From Kingdonia uniflora (Eukaryota > Streptophyta > Magnoliopsida > Ranunculales > Circaeasteraceae), in NCBI GenBank assembly GCA_014058105.1, contig JACGCM010002394.1, positions 2,604,001-2,668,000 of the forward strand: a DNA stretch of 64,000 bases, in the 5' to 3' direction. This document shows, piece by piece, positions 22,680 to 33,893 of this stretch. Within the stretch, counting starts at the first letter, position 1. The number at the start of each line of letters is the position of its first letter. The notes under the pieces are model-generated. The model searched no databases. It was not told the origin of the DNA and saw only the letters and a program-made list of their open reading frames with translations. Position numbers and translations under genes: made by a program.

Positions 22680-23050
22680 TGATGTAAATTGTACTCTAAT
22701 GGTTGTTCTCACCGTCGATAGACTATTTATATTTATGTTTTTTTGATTTGAGCATCTCCATTGCTGGAAATACTAAGTAGATTTAGGGACTTGCTTGTTT
22801 AACCAACACAAGATTAAAGGGGAAGTCTTTCTAATTTTAGTAGATTTCTATTTCAATTAGAATTAAGGTTGCTAATTATAATTCCCTTGTGTTCTATAAA
22901 ATGGGAGGTCTAGGTTATTTGTTTTTTAGTTGATTTGGATTAATTTTGAGTTAATAAAATGTTGATTTTAGTTTTGTGTTTAGTATTCAAAACACTAATC
23001 GTGTTTTAGGTTTAAACTTTACGTAAAAGACTTCTCAATATTGCTTCCAT
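22680..23050 (+). repeat. Element E 3' LTR
   Basis: About 371 bp visible, TGATGTAAATTGTACTC to TTGCTTCCAT. Compared with the 5' LTR (about 388 bp, CTTGCTTTCGTATTGAGAGTCTACG at its end), the last 10-20 bases are missing and element C's LTR starts at 23051. Bases right of C (TTTCCTAATTCGG, 52739 on) may be the displaced end, which I cannot prove. Confidence 0.8.
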
Positions 23051-23711
23051 TGTAGGGGTCTAATCTCGTAGAGGGTAGATTACACTCTTATACTGCATAA
23101 TTAATACTAGACTATGGGCTCTAACAAGCGTATTGAATATACATATAGAATTCTAGTAGACACACTTGCATAGACTTCTAGAATGGGATTCTCCCATGAC
23201 CTCTAGTGAGGATTTTAAGATGAGATTGTATAAATGGATGAGACTACAAATAAGGCTCAAGTAGACTGAGTCTTCAGGATCTTAGAATGTGCTCAAAGGT
23301 TGTCAGAGCTTCTCAAGGGTGTATGAGGGGGGAAATCTCAGCCTCCCCTATGGTGGTTCTCCTTTCCTATGTTTAGAGGATAGGAAAGGTAATGTCACCA
23401 TAGAGAAGTTAAATTACAAATGTATCTTTCTATGCAGCAGCTGTCTTGTACCAGAATTTACCCGTTATGTTATTTACCTTGAGTTGGGGCTAGGCTATGC
23501 TGAAGTGTCTATCCGAAGCCTTATAGTATCTGAGGGTATATTTGTTATTGCCTTGATCAGGTTACAATTAAGGTAGGCTTTGAGATGCTCGGGAGTCTTT
23601 GAGTAGCTAGTCTGTTCTTAAAGGCTTCGAGTAGGCTACTGCATCACTAGTTAAGCTATTGCTTTGACTTTGTGCTCAAGTTATTATGTGCGATGTACTG
23701 ACCTAGTTGTA
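23051..23711 (-). repeat. Element C 3' LTR
   Basis: Plus-strand TGTAGGGGTCTAATC to GACCTAGTTGTA. Long blocks match 52076-52738: AGATTACACTCTTA, TGAGACTACAAATAAGGCTC, TGAGTCTTCAGG, GGATAGGAAAGGT.ATGTCAC and TTAAATTACAAATGTATC. Its right end is set by the pyrimidine tract that follows and by the near-equal length of the other copy. Confidence 0.85.
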
Positions 23712-23722
23712 TTCTCTTCTTT
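23712..23722 (-). other. Element C polypurine tract
   Basis: TTCTCTTCTTT on the plus strand reads AAAGAAGAGAA on the coding strand, immediately upstream of the 3' LTR. Confidence 0.6.
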
Positions 23723-24608
23723 AGGTAAATTGTTGATAAGATTCTTGTAGGCTAGCTGATAGTATATACTCGATTTGTTTTTCAGTGGATACTTTACAGG
23801 TCAAAGCATGCACTAATTGTACTTTTGCAGACTTTATTCCTGGTTTGTAGGGGCCTCTTTATTTTAATAGGGTGTAGAACTAGGGTTGCTAGTCACATCA
23901 TGTTTGATATAAATACTGTAGTGGGTGTCACGTTAAAAGTGTAGATGATCCCTTGTTTTGAGGGTTCGAATTCAAGCAGTCGTTTGTTCATGCCAATAAC
24001 TCTCTCATTCTAGAATTATAAAAGGGGGTAAATGTCAACCAGGAACTTGCGGATAAATGGTCCAGAAAGGGTACTCATTTGCTTGATTTGAAACTGTTGA
24101 GGGAAAGTGGAGAGGTGAGAAAGAGTGGGCTTAGTGGGGGTAATCATAGTGGTTATGAAAACTGATACGGTTTGAGACTTGTTTTTCTAAAATAGGAAAG
24201 AGAAAAAAAATCATAATTTTAACTCAACTCCCGATTGTATGCCTGGGGAATAAAGAAATGCCTCAACAAATCGTGTTTCTGACACTGTCGCTGACGAAGA
24301 TTGCCTAAAAGCACCATTGTAAGGTATGCTGTCACTCTCTCTATTTTTTCTTGTTAGTACATTCATCTCAGTTTTGATTTCTTTGATAAATAGAACTGTA
24401 AAACTTGGTATTTGCCATTAATGTCGGACTCTATAATTTTGGGGAAGATGGTGGGTATTTGGCTGAATATGTGAGAAATGGGTCGACTAAGAGGTCGAAT
24501 TTGATCAATATTATTGACGATTGCCTTCGAGTAGGTGTTATGTGATTAACGTTTAGTTTTAGATTTTTCTAATTCAATTCTTTCGAGGTTGAATATAGTC
24601 AAGGGCAG
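23723..24608 (+). pseudogene. Element C, start region of the antisense gene (weak)
   Basis: Between the C LTR and the B insertion. From about 24409 one plus-strand frame reads YNFGEDGGYLAEYVRNGSTK and then RSNLINIIDDCLRVGVM, whose ED.G.Y.EY pattern loosely resembles LDDEGRYVEYDHFF in ORF1 of element D. A possible intron (GTATGC near 24324) precedes it. The rest has only short frames. It ends at GGCAG (24604-24608), the target duplication of element B, so B split this gene from its downstream exons at 38960-41055. Confidence 0.3.
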
Positions 24609-25226
24609 TGTAGGGACCTATCCCTCGATCTAACCCAATTCGAACTGTCTCTAGCTTGAACTACCTCGACGTCAAGATTACACATTCTACACGTAACATA
24701 CATATATAGTCAGCAGTGCCACCTAGACCACAAACTGATGAAGAACGTGGCTCATGCACAACTGAAGAATATGAACAAGTCAAAGACACTTGACCTTCAC
24801 GAACTCGATAATTATTCAGTCAACTACTACTTGCCTCAATATTCAGAGAATGTGCTTCAGTATGATAACGAACTGCCGACAAGTCCTATATAAGAAAGAA
24901 GTTCCAGAAGGGATAGGGACCACCAAAAAAATACATGAGAAATCATCAAGAAAACTATATCTTCTAGATTCTCAAACACCAACTTCTTATTTACAAGATC
25001 AAGTATTTCTAGTTCGAGATCACTTGTAATAAGATATCAGCCTCAAGCAATAAATGTCACTATTACGAAAAACCCTCAACTCGAGGTCGTGATTTTTACC
25101 TATTCAGAGGTTTTCTATGCTAAATCACTTGTGTTAATTATTATTTTACATCTATTTTTGTCACAGGAACATTAGTGTAAGAGATAATTTCGGGCAACTT
25201 TGAGCTTACAGAATAAGGCCATTACA
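24609..25226 (+). repeat. Element B 5' LTR
   Basis: TGTAGGGACCTATCC to GGCCATTACA. It contains CAAGTCCTATATAAGA (a TATA-like element near 24890). It aligns with 38199-38813 throughout. Confidence 0.9.
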
Positions 25227-25246
25227 TTTGGCGTCGTCTGTGGGAA
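25227..25246 (+). other. Element B primer-binding site
   Basis: TTTGGCGTCGTCTGTGGGAA starts at the first base after the LTR. An identical 20-mer follows the 5' LTR of element D (53402-53421), which supports a functional site. Similar GGCGCCGTCTGTGGGA motifs follow the LTR in Tat-lineage elements; I have not identified the tRNA. Confidence 0.75.
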
Positions 25247-25409
25247 AGAAGACATTTCCACGATATCCTAAGGCATATATTCTCTCTATTATCAATCTTC
25301 AATCATAGTCACTTTTAGACGACAAAATCCCGGGATCCAGCTTGATCTTTTTGTTAAGCCGGAATAACTTACCAAACTAAGGGCGAATCTTCACGCCCAA
25401 ATAGAGAAA

Positions 25410-26970
25410 CGTAATGAGCTCGAATATCAGTTAACTATTGACCAAGAGCTCCGTGAGAAAGAGCTCGAGGCCGAGCGATAAGCTTGTTTGTCAACATTCA
25501 AACGACATGAAGACCATATGAGAACCATGCAGACTGCATTACAAGCTCTGCAGGATACTCAACAGGCTCCTCCAGCAAGGGATCGTGATCAACTACCAGA
25601 ACCTCCCAAGTTTCTGTATGAGATTGATTGGGACCTTGAGGAGCCACCAGCAAAGCTATTTCTAGAAGTATTCAACACGAACATTAACCTTTCATTCATT
25701 TGGGTGGTGAAGTTCAATCTGAAATCAGCAGGGGTCACCAATTTTCTAAATATCAGGAGGAAGAACATCAACCTCAGCCTTAAATTCCAGTACGTGGTCA
25801 TTTAAGTGAGGGTACGGGTACTTATAATCCTCAACCTCCTCGTCAAGTCATACAACCGGCAAGCCAATATGTTACACAAGAGCATATGGATCAGCGTATC
25901 AAGGAGTTAATCGAAGCACAAGTTCTGGGCACTGCAGACGACCTTCTCAAGTTACAAGGAAGTCCAATTGCCAAAGAGATATTTAATATGGAAATACCGA
26001 AAGGTTTTCATACTCCGAAAATTCGTAAATACAAGGGCACTGATCCAAATGAGCGCATTCAACAATACAGTGATTTATTGGGGTTGTATTCCAATCTCAA
26101 CCACATCCTCTGCAGCTTATTTGCCACAAGTCTATAGGAAGAACCTCTCTGTTAGTCCATTCTTTACCTGAAGATTCCAAACTAACATTCGATCAGCTAC
26201 AAAAACAATTCATCAAGACATATGCTCAAAATAGAGACAAAGGGGAGAATTTATATTCTCTTATTAGTCTTAAACAGTCACACAGAGAGATGTTCGAGGC
26301 ATTTGTAAAGAAGTTTTTGGAGCTCGCGCGTAAAGTAGACAATCTCGATCAGGAAATAGTTGTTACTGCTTTCATCAATACGCTCCAGCTCGACTGCAAG
26401 GCCAAAGAGCACCTCTTCCTCAATAAACCTGCGACCTTAAAGGATATGATCACCAAGGTCAATAGTTATGTCAACCTGGAAAGGATGATGTCCGTAAGGC
26501 CTAAATCTACTAAATTCGTCCTAACCACGAAAGGTCCATCTACAGATCGAAACACAAAACCAAAGGAGGATTAGGGTGATCGCAAGCGTTCCAAGGGCAA
26601 CACTGGAAACCCTCAGAAAGGCGGTTCACTACCCAAACCGGTCCTCCCTAAGATGAATGTTTGAATCTCCACAATTTTTCTAATCCTCTCTAAGGATAAG
26701 CTATACCGTCCCTCTCAACCATTAGAACCAATCGAGAGCCACCCATACTGTATGCATCACAAGGTAACCTATTATTCTACTGACAACTACTATGCTTAAC
26801 AAAGGTTATTGGAATTCATTTTCAAGAGGGACGGATGTACGAATATATTATCGACCTGGAATCATACAAGGATGGCAGCTATAAGAATCAGTTTGAAGTT
26901 GTCCAGGTCGACGATCAAACTAAGGATAAAGATCTCTACCATATGTACCACAACAACATGATCAAAATTC
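25410..26970 (+). pseudogene. Element B gag
   Basis: After an N-terminal region rich in charged residues (HEDHMRTMQTALQALQD), the Tat gag core is recognisable: SPIAKEIFNMEIPKGFHTPK, IRKYKGTDPNERIQQYSDLL and SNLNHILCSLFATSL, which parallel PFT..I....P..F..P....Y.GT.DP..H in this lineage. A second open part (26290-26574) gives EAFVKKFLELARKVDNLDQE, LFLNKPATLKDMITKVNSYV and NLERM. Both parts are separated by stops and a frameshift. A YCMHHK segment near 26750 is the usual linker before protease. Element D has collinear homologous pieces at 53950-54620. Confidence 0.75.
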
Positions 26971-27132
26971 ATTAGATCAACAACTCTTGCCAATTCAAGC
27001 GCAAGAGACTATTAAAATGCCGGGACCTCACAGCTCAAGATAAAGAAGCCAAGCTTCTGCCTGAGTCAGGCAATCACCGGCTTGGGATCTCATTCAAAGA
27101 TTGCGACATTAGTCACATCAAATTCCCACATC

Positions 27133-27521
27133 ATGATGCATTAGTCATAATGCTCAAAATGAAGAAGTTTGTCATGCATACAATAATGATCGATACTGGA
27201 AGCGGTATTAAGATTCTCTTTCAGAGTACGATTGACCAGATGGGATTGGCCGATCAGGTTATTCCGAGCGATACCGATATCAATGGATTTAATGGTTCTA
27301 AAGAAGAGCGAGTAGGCAAGATCATCTTACCTATTGCCGCCGGACTAGCTACCATCGACGTCATCTTCTACGTCATCAATTCCAAATCTCGTTATCTCGG
27401 GATTATGGACCTCTGCTGGATTAACAACTTGAAAGCAATCGCTTCCACCTATCATCAATCACTCTTCTTCGAGCACAATGATGGTATCTATGAAATCAAG
27501 AGTAGTCAAAAGATTTCTTGA
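27133..27521 (+). pseudogene. Element B aspartic protease
   Basis: MKKFVMHTIMIDTGSGIKIL carries an intact catalytic DTGS. It is followed by LFQSTIDQMGLADQVIPSD, INGFNGSKEERVGKIILPIA and TIDVIFYVINSKSRYLGIMD, the expected retropepsin layout (about 125 codons). The domain itself has no internal stop; it would process gag-pol. Element D has a parallel copy whose Asp is changed to Asn. Confidence 0.8.
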
Positions 27522-27729
27522 GCTTGCAAAAATACCATTTTTGCCATTCTAGATACGTTAGAATGGTACACTGCATAGCAATTATAGAGCATTGATCACC
27601 TTGATGATCGGCCTTCAACAGGAAAGCCAACAGAATACATAAACATTGATGGACCTAGCAGAGGAACTTTTATCGGTACCAAGCTGGTCCAGCACGATAA
27701 GGATGCTCTCATTCAATTTTTATAACCGA

Positions 27730-28480
27730 ATTGAGACATTTTTGCATAGACTTTCGAAGAGATGCCTGGGGTCGATTTAGCCAAGGCATGTCTTAAATTG
27801 GCCATCAACATCAATGCCATGGCGGTTAAATAGAAACAGTGGCGACTATCACCTCGGCTTTGAGATGAAGTTAACATGGAGATTGAGAAATTAATCAAAG
27901 TGGGATACATTCGAGAAGCCAAATATCCAGATTATATATCCAATATCGTCGTTCTCCCAAAGAAAAATGAAAAAGTCAGAGTTTGTGTAGATTTTACTGA
28001 TCTAAACAAACACACTCCAAAGGACAGTTTCCCTCTTCCCAATATCTATCAAATTCTTAATTTCACAGCAAGTCATGAACTCCTATCGATGATGGACACT
28101 GCTTCAGGATACAATCAAATTTCACTCTTGGAAGATGATCAAGAAAAGACTACTTTCATCAATGAAAGAGGACTTTACTGTTATAAAGTTATTCCCTTCG
28201 GACTAAAAAATGCATGCGCGACTTATCAATGGTTAATGACTACTATGTCCAAAGAACATTTAGGGAAAATTGTGGAAGTCTACATTAATGATCACTTGTG
28301 CAAGAGCGTTCAGTCTATCAACCACATCACAGATCTCAACATAATATTTAACATTCTTCGATTTTACAGGATGTGACTCAATCCTGATAAGTGTCAATTC
28401 AAAGTCCATTCAGGCCGATTCCTCGACCATCTCATCAGTAAGAATGGGATTGAGGCCGATCCAGACCAAATTCGGGCTCT
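27730..28480 (+). pseudogene. Element B reverse transcriptase
   Basis: The open part 27876-28376 reads IEKLIKVGYIREAKYPDYIS, NIVVLPKKNEKVRVCVDFTD, LNKHTPKDSFPLPNIYQILN, MMDTASGYNQISL and FGLKNACATYQWLM, all standard Gypsy RT motifs. The catalytic box is YIND (28281-28292) instead of YIDD: one Asp is Asn through a GAT to AAT change, so polymerase activity should be lost. A stop follows RFYRM. Upstream, FEEMPGVDLAKACLKLAI is the usual connection from protease. Confidence 0.85.
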
Positions 28481-28487
28481 CCTCAAC

Positions 28488-28960
28488 ATGCCATCTCCAA
28501 GGACGACGAAAGACGTACAAAAACTTACCGGTAAGATCGCTACTATCGACAGATTCATTTTAAAATCTTCGGATCGTTGTTGTTGGCTGTTCCTATTACT
28601 CCGTGGTTATACCAAACAGGGGAAAGTTCAGCCCAATGTAGAGACCCAATGGACATCAGAGTGCGAGGTAGCTTTTCAGGATCTCAAAACCTATTTGGGG
28701 AAGTTTCTAATAATGAGCACCCCAGTAGATAATGAGGAACTGATCATCTACGTAGCAGTTACATATACTTCTATCAGCTCGGTTCTCATTTGACTTGAAG
28801 GGAAAATTGAGAAGCCAGTCTACTTTATCAGTAAAACCCTCACTCTACCGGAAACGATGTATTCTAAAATCGAGAGACTCATTTTAACTCTTGTCGATAC
28901 TTCATAGAAGCTTAAGCACTACATCCAAGCTCATTTAGTCAAAGTCATGACGAACTACCC
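28488..28960 (+). pseudogene. Element B RNase H (first copy)
   Basis: MPSPRTTKDVQKLTGKIATI is the RT connection domain; then ETQWTSECEVAFQDLKTYLG, LIIYVAVTYTSISSVLI, EKPVYFISKTLTLPETMYSK and KHYIQAHLVKVMTNYPLREF, the Gypsy RNase H as usually placed after RT. Catalytic residues are degraded: the first motif lacks the usual leading Asp (LYLD... reads IIYVAV). In-frame stops occur. Confidence 0.75.
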
Positions 28961-29089
28961 ACTCCGAGAATTTTTGTCCAAGAAGAAAATCCAGAAGAGT
29001 GCAACAATGGTCAGTCTGTTTGGGAGAACATGATATCAAGTTCGAACAATGACATTCAGAAAAGGGACAGGCCATTACCGATATCCTTG

Positions 29090-29790
29090 TGGATTTTCCA
29101 GTTGAGGATCCCGAGTGGGAGGAGCACGATCCTGACCTTGCCAAAAAAATCATAGAAAATCTGCCCACTAAACCGTTTGACGAGCGAGCTGAATGGATTA
29201 CAAGGAAAGGGTGGAGACTTCATACATATGGTTCAACAGGACCTGCAGGTATGATAGAATTAAGAAATCAATCTGCTTGGATTTTGAAGCCTCCAACAAT
29301 ATCGCCGAATACGAAGCTTTCATTCATGGACTCGACCTCGTACTTGAGCTCGACGTCCCAGAACTCTCAGCCTACATAGATTCTCTACTCATCGTCCACC
29401 ATTAATCTTAGCAATACAAGAAGAATGGTAAAATGATCGAATATGCAGCCCTCATTGCAGATAGGATGAGCCAGTTTACGAAAGTAACTCTCGATTATCT
29501 TCCTCGAGGTGAAAACATAAATGCCGATTCTTTGGCCAACCTAGTCAGGGTCTTGGGTGCAGAAGCTAGATATCTCCAGATCAAAGTAATATCAACTCCC
29601 AACATTGATCGTATTTTTGTATGCGCGATCAATACTGGGGGAGATAAAGGGGAAGATGATGATTGGCGAAAGCCATTCCTTGCCTACCTTGGCACCGATA
29701 ACGAATGTAATGGACCCCTTCTAACAGATCCAAAAAAGAGCCAACAGCTGATCGAAAACTCGAGGCACTACACCAATCAAGACGGCTATT
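29090..29790 (+). pseudogene. Element B second (archaeal-like) RNase H
   Basis: A second RNase H type domain follows the first: ERAEWITRKGWRLHTYGSTG where a D.G start is expected, FEASNNIAEYEAFIHGLDLV with the conserved NN.AEYEAL block, ELSAYIDSLLIVHH with the next Asp, and NINADSLANLV with the last. A frameshift joins the first two parts. A second RNase H between the first one and integrase is the diagnostic feature of Tat-lineage elements, where it is described as archaeal-type. The first Asp position reads YGS, so activity is doubtful. Confidence 0.8.
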
Positions 29791-29799
29791 AATATCACC

Positions 29800-30834
29800 A
29801 TTCAGTCACAGGGCCTTACCTTAAGTGCCTCTCCATAAAGAAAACAGACGAGATGCTCCGAGATTTATATCAAGGGACTAGCAAGCATAGAAGTACTCAC
29901 GTAAATGTGATACATGTCAATGACATGGACACCTGATCTGTGCCTCTACGCTTGAACTACATGTAAGCAAGGTATTCTGGCAATTTAAAAGATAGGCAGT
30001 TGATCTTGTCGGTGAATATCTTAATTCTTTAGGTAACCGCCAACATCTACTCATAGCTACAGATTATTTTACAAAATGGGTAAAAGCAGTTCTACTCTGT
30101 CGAACTAGAGAAGAAGAGGTCATCTATTTTATCTGAGAACACATCATTACTCCGTTTGGATGTCCCCACCTGATTCGTATCGATAATGAGCCACAATTCG
30201 TCGGAGAAAAAGTCGTAACTTTCCACAACAAACACAATATCATCTACTCACCATCCAATCCATACTACCCTCAAGGCAATGGCCAAGACAAAATCACCAA
30301 CAAAACCATCGTGAATGGACTCAAGAAAAGGCTTCACTCAAAAAAAAAAACTGGGTACGAGAGCTTCCTCATGCCTTATGGGCATACCATACCACTCCAC
30401 GTCAATCTACTGGCTGTAATCCATTCATCCTTGCCTATGGCATCGATGTCGTCATTCCAGCAGAATATCATCATCCAGTCATAGATCACGAGATACCTAA
30501 TAAAGAAAATGAATTTGAATTAACCGTCAACCACAATTGGATTGATGAAACTAGGGAACACGCTATTGCCAACCTAGGTCGATATCACCATATGCTAGCC
30601 AGTTCATACAACAGACGAGTCTGAAACTGCACTTTCCAAATCGATGATCTCATCCTCAGAGAAATCCCTTAACACAAAAAAGAGGCACATGCTGGGAAAC
30701 TAACAAAAAATTGGGAGGGTCCATTCCTAATCACTAGTCACACTGCCCTGGGATCATATTACCTCATGACCGCAAAAGGCACTCACATCTCAAATCCTTG
30801 GAACACTAGGCGACTGAAACGGTACTATCGTTAA
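29800..30834 (+). pseudogene. Element B integrase
   Basis: The N-terminal zinc finger is shortened: DLYQGTSKHRS runs after about 90 missing bases into RKCDTCQ. The core has AVDLVGEY (first Asp kept), IRIDNEPQFVGEKV (second Asp kept) and YYPQGNGQDKITNK, where the catalytic Glu is Lys (AAA at 30290-30292). The C-terminus reads NWVRELPHALWAYHTTPRQS, STGCNPFILAYGIDVVIPAE, KNWEGPFLI and NPWNTRRLKRYYR, ending at a TAA (30832-30834). D has the same C-terminal end. Both zinc finger and active site are damaged. Confidence 0.85.
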
Positions 30835-30979
30835 GTCCCTCAATACTCCACTTTAAATTCTCGCCTTTTTCCTTTCCAAAAGTGAGATTTTTGTCCCCAA
30901 ACAATGTACATTCTATTTTCTTCAATGAAAACTTCTAAGATTTTTCCCACACAACTCTCTACTTACGTAGACAATACAT

Positions 30980-31325
30980 AAATTGAAGCAAAGGTAATAC
31001 TAGCTTTTAATTGACCTCTATTCCAGTTAAAGCAAAGATAACACTGGCTTTGACTGACTTTATTATACTCTGCGATTAAAATAAAGGTAATACTAGTTTC
31101 CAATCAAAGAACTCTACTAGACATAAGATAAGGCAAAGGAAAAACTAGCTTTTATCTCGTAATATGGCTGTGATATTATATCGGTTAAAGCAAGGATAAC
31201 ACTGGCTTTAACTGACTTAATTATATTCTACAATTAAAAACAAGGGAATACTAGTTTTTAATCAATGAAGTCTACCACAAATAAGATAAGGCAAAGGTAA
31301 AACTAGGTTTTATCTCTCAATATGT
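30980..31325 (+). repeat. Element B tandem array, 159-bp unit
   Basis: GTTAAAGCAA(A/G)GATAACACTG starts at 31026 and 31185, a period of 159 bp, each followed by a related GGTAATACTAGTTT sub-block, a TCTAC...ATAAGATAAGGCAAAGG block and a CTAG.TTTTATCTC block. A diverged partial unit precedes it. The array sits between the integrase stop and the 3' end of the antisense gene. Confidence 0.85.
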
Positions 31326-33271
31326 CTGCGGCAGATTCTTTTTCACATTACAAATTCAACCACTATATAGAAGTTTTTTCTATTGTTGGGTAGTCAGCCG
31401 CACTTTCCCCAACAATAGGAGGACGATCAGTCATAAATCCTTGAGCTCGAATAGATACAGCAATCTTGCCCTACTCTACCAGTTCAGCAGGTCGAGAACC
31501 TAACTTCGTTTCCATTGAGTACATATAGTTTCCTCGATCTATATCACCCCTACAAATACATCCTCTACCCGACACACCGTCGTGCAAGGTATCTCCCTCT
31601 ATCTCAAACATTTTTACCTCCTCTACAAAATAGGCGATGACCGCCATTATCAACTCTGAGCGCGATGCCTCGGGCATGACCGCCTTAGATAAATTTTCTC
31701 TTACCATTTGAAGGTTATCTTTCCACCTCTCGTACCGTGCTTTTTGCCATTCCATTATACTATTTGTACAGGACAAAAATTTGATGTTCTCCATCGCCTT
31801 CTCATCAGCTTTAGATAATTCAGCTTGGTTTGTCGCCCTCAGTTCTATCACCTAAGAACGAAGTTCCTCCAGCTCCCTATTTAAATCTTCCCCAGTAGGA
31901 GATTTCTTTAACAGGTCATCTTTCTTCTTTATCAAAATATCCTTACCTCTGATAAACTACTCTAACTTTTGTTCCCTGGCATGAGCAACGTCGAGCTTAC
32001 TTTGGCACTCCCTAAGCCGCTCATTCACTTTATGTACATGACCTTGAGTTCGAGCAACATTTCCCTCCAAATTTCTGATTCGAGCTAATAGGCTAACCAC
32101 ATCCCCTTGAACAAGGGATCCCCTGGCTTCCCCTATATTCTTCTTCAAGCGCTCTCCAACCTCAGCATGTTTGGCGTGCGAATTGGCCTGAGCCAAATCG
32201 GTCTTTAACTGTGCCACCCTTTTATTCAACTCATCACATTTCCTTTGAACAAACCAAAACTCTATATCTTTATCGGATAAATCTGCAGTCAACTGCTCAA
32301 CCGCAATTTCGGAGCTAGATAGATTGTCTCAAGCTTTTTTCAACTCGATATCTTTCTCAGCCATTTTATTTTTCAATCCCTCCAGTTCATTTCTAGTACT
32401 CAGTTGAACAGCTCGAGTCTGCTCTTGTTTGTTCATTTTGCTGCTCACTTGGTCCCTCAAACTGGCCGCAGAATGACGTAACTCTCTTTCTAACATTTCT
32501 AATGCCTGAATACGGTATCGAGCCATATCAGCCTCATTACGTTTTGCCATCAGTGCATCATTCTGACTTTTGAGCTTCGCTGACTTTTCCTTCAGCTCTG
32601 CAAGTCCTTATGCCCTTTACTAATTTCAGCATTCTTTTCCTCGATTTTCTTGGTGCGTTCATCAGCAGTTTGCATGGCTTCAAGAAATTTAAAATGCACC
32701 TTAACATGTTGATCCCCCCTATCTTCATTTGCATCTCTCATTCTATCAAACTCTGCCACAAATTCTTGGTTGCATTGGCGTGCATCTTCATTTCTCAAAT
32801 AAGCTAAATCCAATTCAACCTACACACCACATATGCAATACATCAAGTTTGATTCAGAACATTCACTCAATACATACATCTTATTTCTAACAGAATTTCT
32901 ATTTTTTTGACATCTACAGTGTGAGACTGCTTCTAACTTTAGGTCAGAGTATGATCAAGTTACACATTAATATATTCCCTTAATTCCAAGGTACACATTC
33001 TCTATACTTTAACTTCTTCAACAATTTGATATTATCTATACATCGTTGAGTATTATCGCCCCTAAAACTGTTAATAAGTTTTTCTGGTATGTCTTAACGC
33101 TCCAATTTTTGCTTTGTAGCTCTAGAGTAATGAAGCATACAAGTCAAATATTTCTTGTTCCTTTCTAACCTGCAGCTCCACTTACGAAGTCAACAGGGAC
33201 GCTGAGGCATCTTTCTCCTTAGCAAGCTCAGTCTCTAAGTCATTTATTCTGAGGAGCATATCCTCACTCTC

Positions 33272-33394
33272 CTACAAGCAAGGTTTACAAACATAACTTA
33301 CCCTACAAAAATTCATCCTACACTTATTCATACAATTACAATTCACAAGTCCCTCATAACCGCACAATCAAATGTTCAAAAAATTCTACTCTAC
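33272..33394 (-). other. Intron in element B antisense ORF2 (123 bp)
   Basis: Donor AAG/GTAGAG, acceptor TGCTTGTAG/GAG, phase 0, joining LENVNEK to ESEDMLLRINDLETELAKEK. The spliced-out part contains stops. Donor hexamer and context (an acidic stretch before, coiled coil after) are the same as in the D intron 59682-59861. Confidence 0.65.
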
Positions 33395-33811
33395 CTTCTC
33401 ATTCACATTCTCAAGATTGGCACCATCATCATCTTCATTCTCTCACCCAGTCTGGAGAGAGACTCCATTTAACCCTCTTATAATGCCAGCCCCATCATCC
33501 TCTACCTCCTCATCTTCAACATAGGCATCCGCCATAAAATCATTCACCTCAGCCTTGGAGTACCTTATTTATAGAAGGTAGCGCCCAAGCCTATCACGTT
33601 GGACTACCACCTCTCCCAAGTTATTCCCTGCTTCTTTTGCCAGATCACTAATCAACACCTCCTGAGCCGCTTTCATGGACTCCAGCCGCTTCCCCTCCCT
33701 AGCCAGATCAATTTTCAGACGAGCTACTTTCTTCTCGAGCTCAGCCTTCTCTTTCTTGAGCTCGGCTCTCTCCTCCATTCCGAGACAGGTCCCCTTCATC
33801 AAGCGAGTAGC

Positions 33812-33893
33812 CTACAAAAAATAACACAATTTTTGACTCCATTAGATCGAATTACAAAACAGATTCAGAAAATATTCAAGTTATCAAACTTAC
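33812..33893 (-). other. Intron in element B antisense ORF2 (82 bp)
   Basis: Minus-strand donor ATG/GTAAGT and acceptor TTTTTTGTAG/GCT. Removing it joins EKEMRKM to ATRLMKGTCLGM in phase 0 without a stop. The equivalent site in D (60303-60376) precedes LSMLMKGATK, three residues before LMKG in both. Confidence 0.75.

Larger units (their letters stand above)
7047..23050 (+). mobile_element. Element E: gag-only Gypsy-like LTR element, split twice
   Basis: Reassembled on paper from 7047-7213, 20059-22679 and 22680-23050. The 5' LTR starts TGATGTGAATTGT and is interrupted at 7213 by element F; it resumes at 20059 and is followed by a tRNA-iMet type primer site (20286). One gag region follows, then a polypurine tract and a 3' LTR starting TGATGTAAATTGT. 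No protease, RT or integrase lies between gag and 3' LTR: the zinc knuckle is only about 200 bp from the PPT. Element C abuts or interrupts the last bases of the 3' LTR. This structure resembles the non-autonomous TR-GAG class; deletion of pol from a full element is the alternative. Confidence 0.8.
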
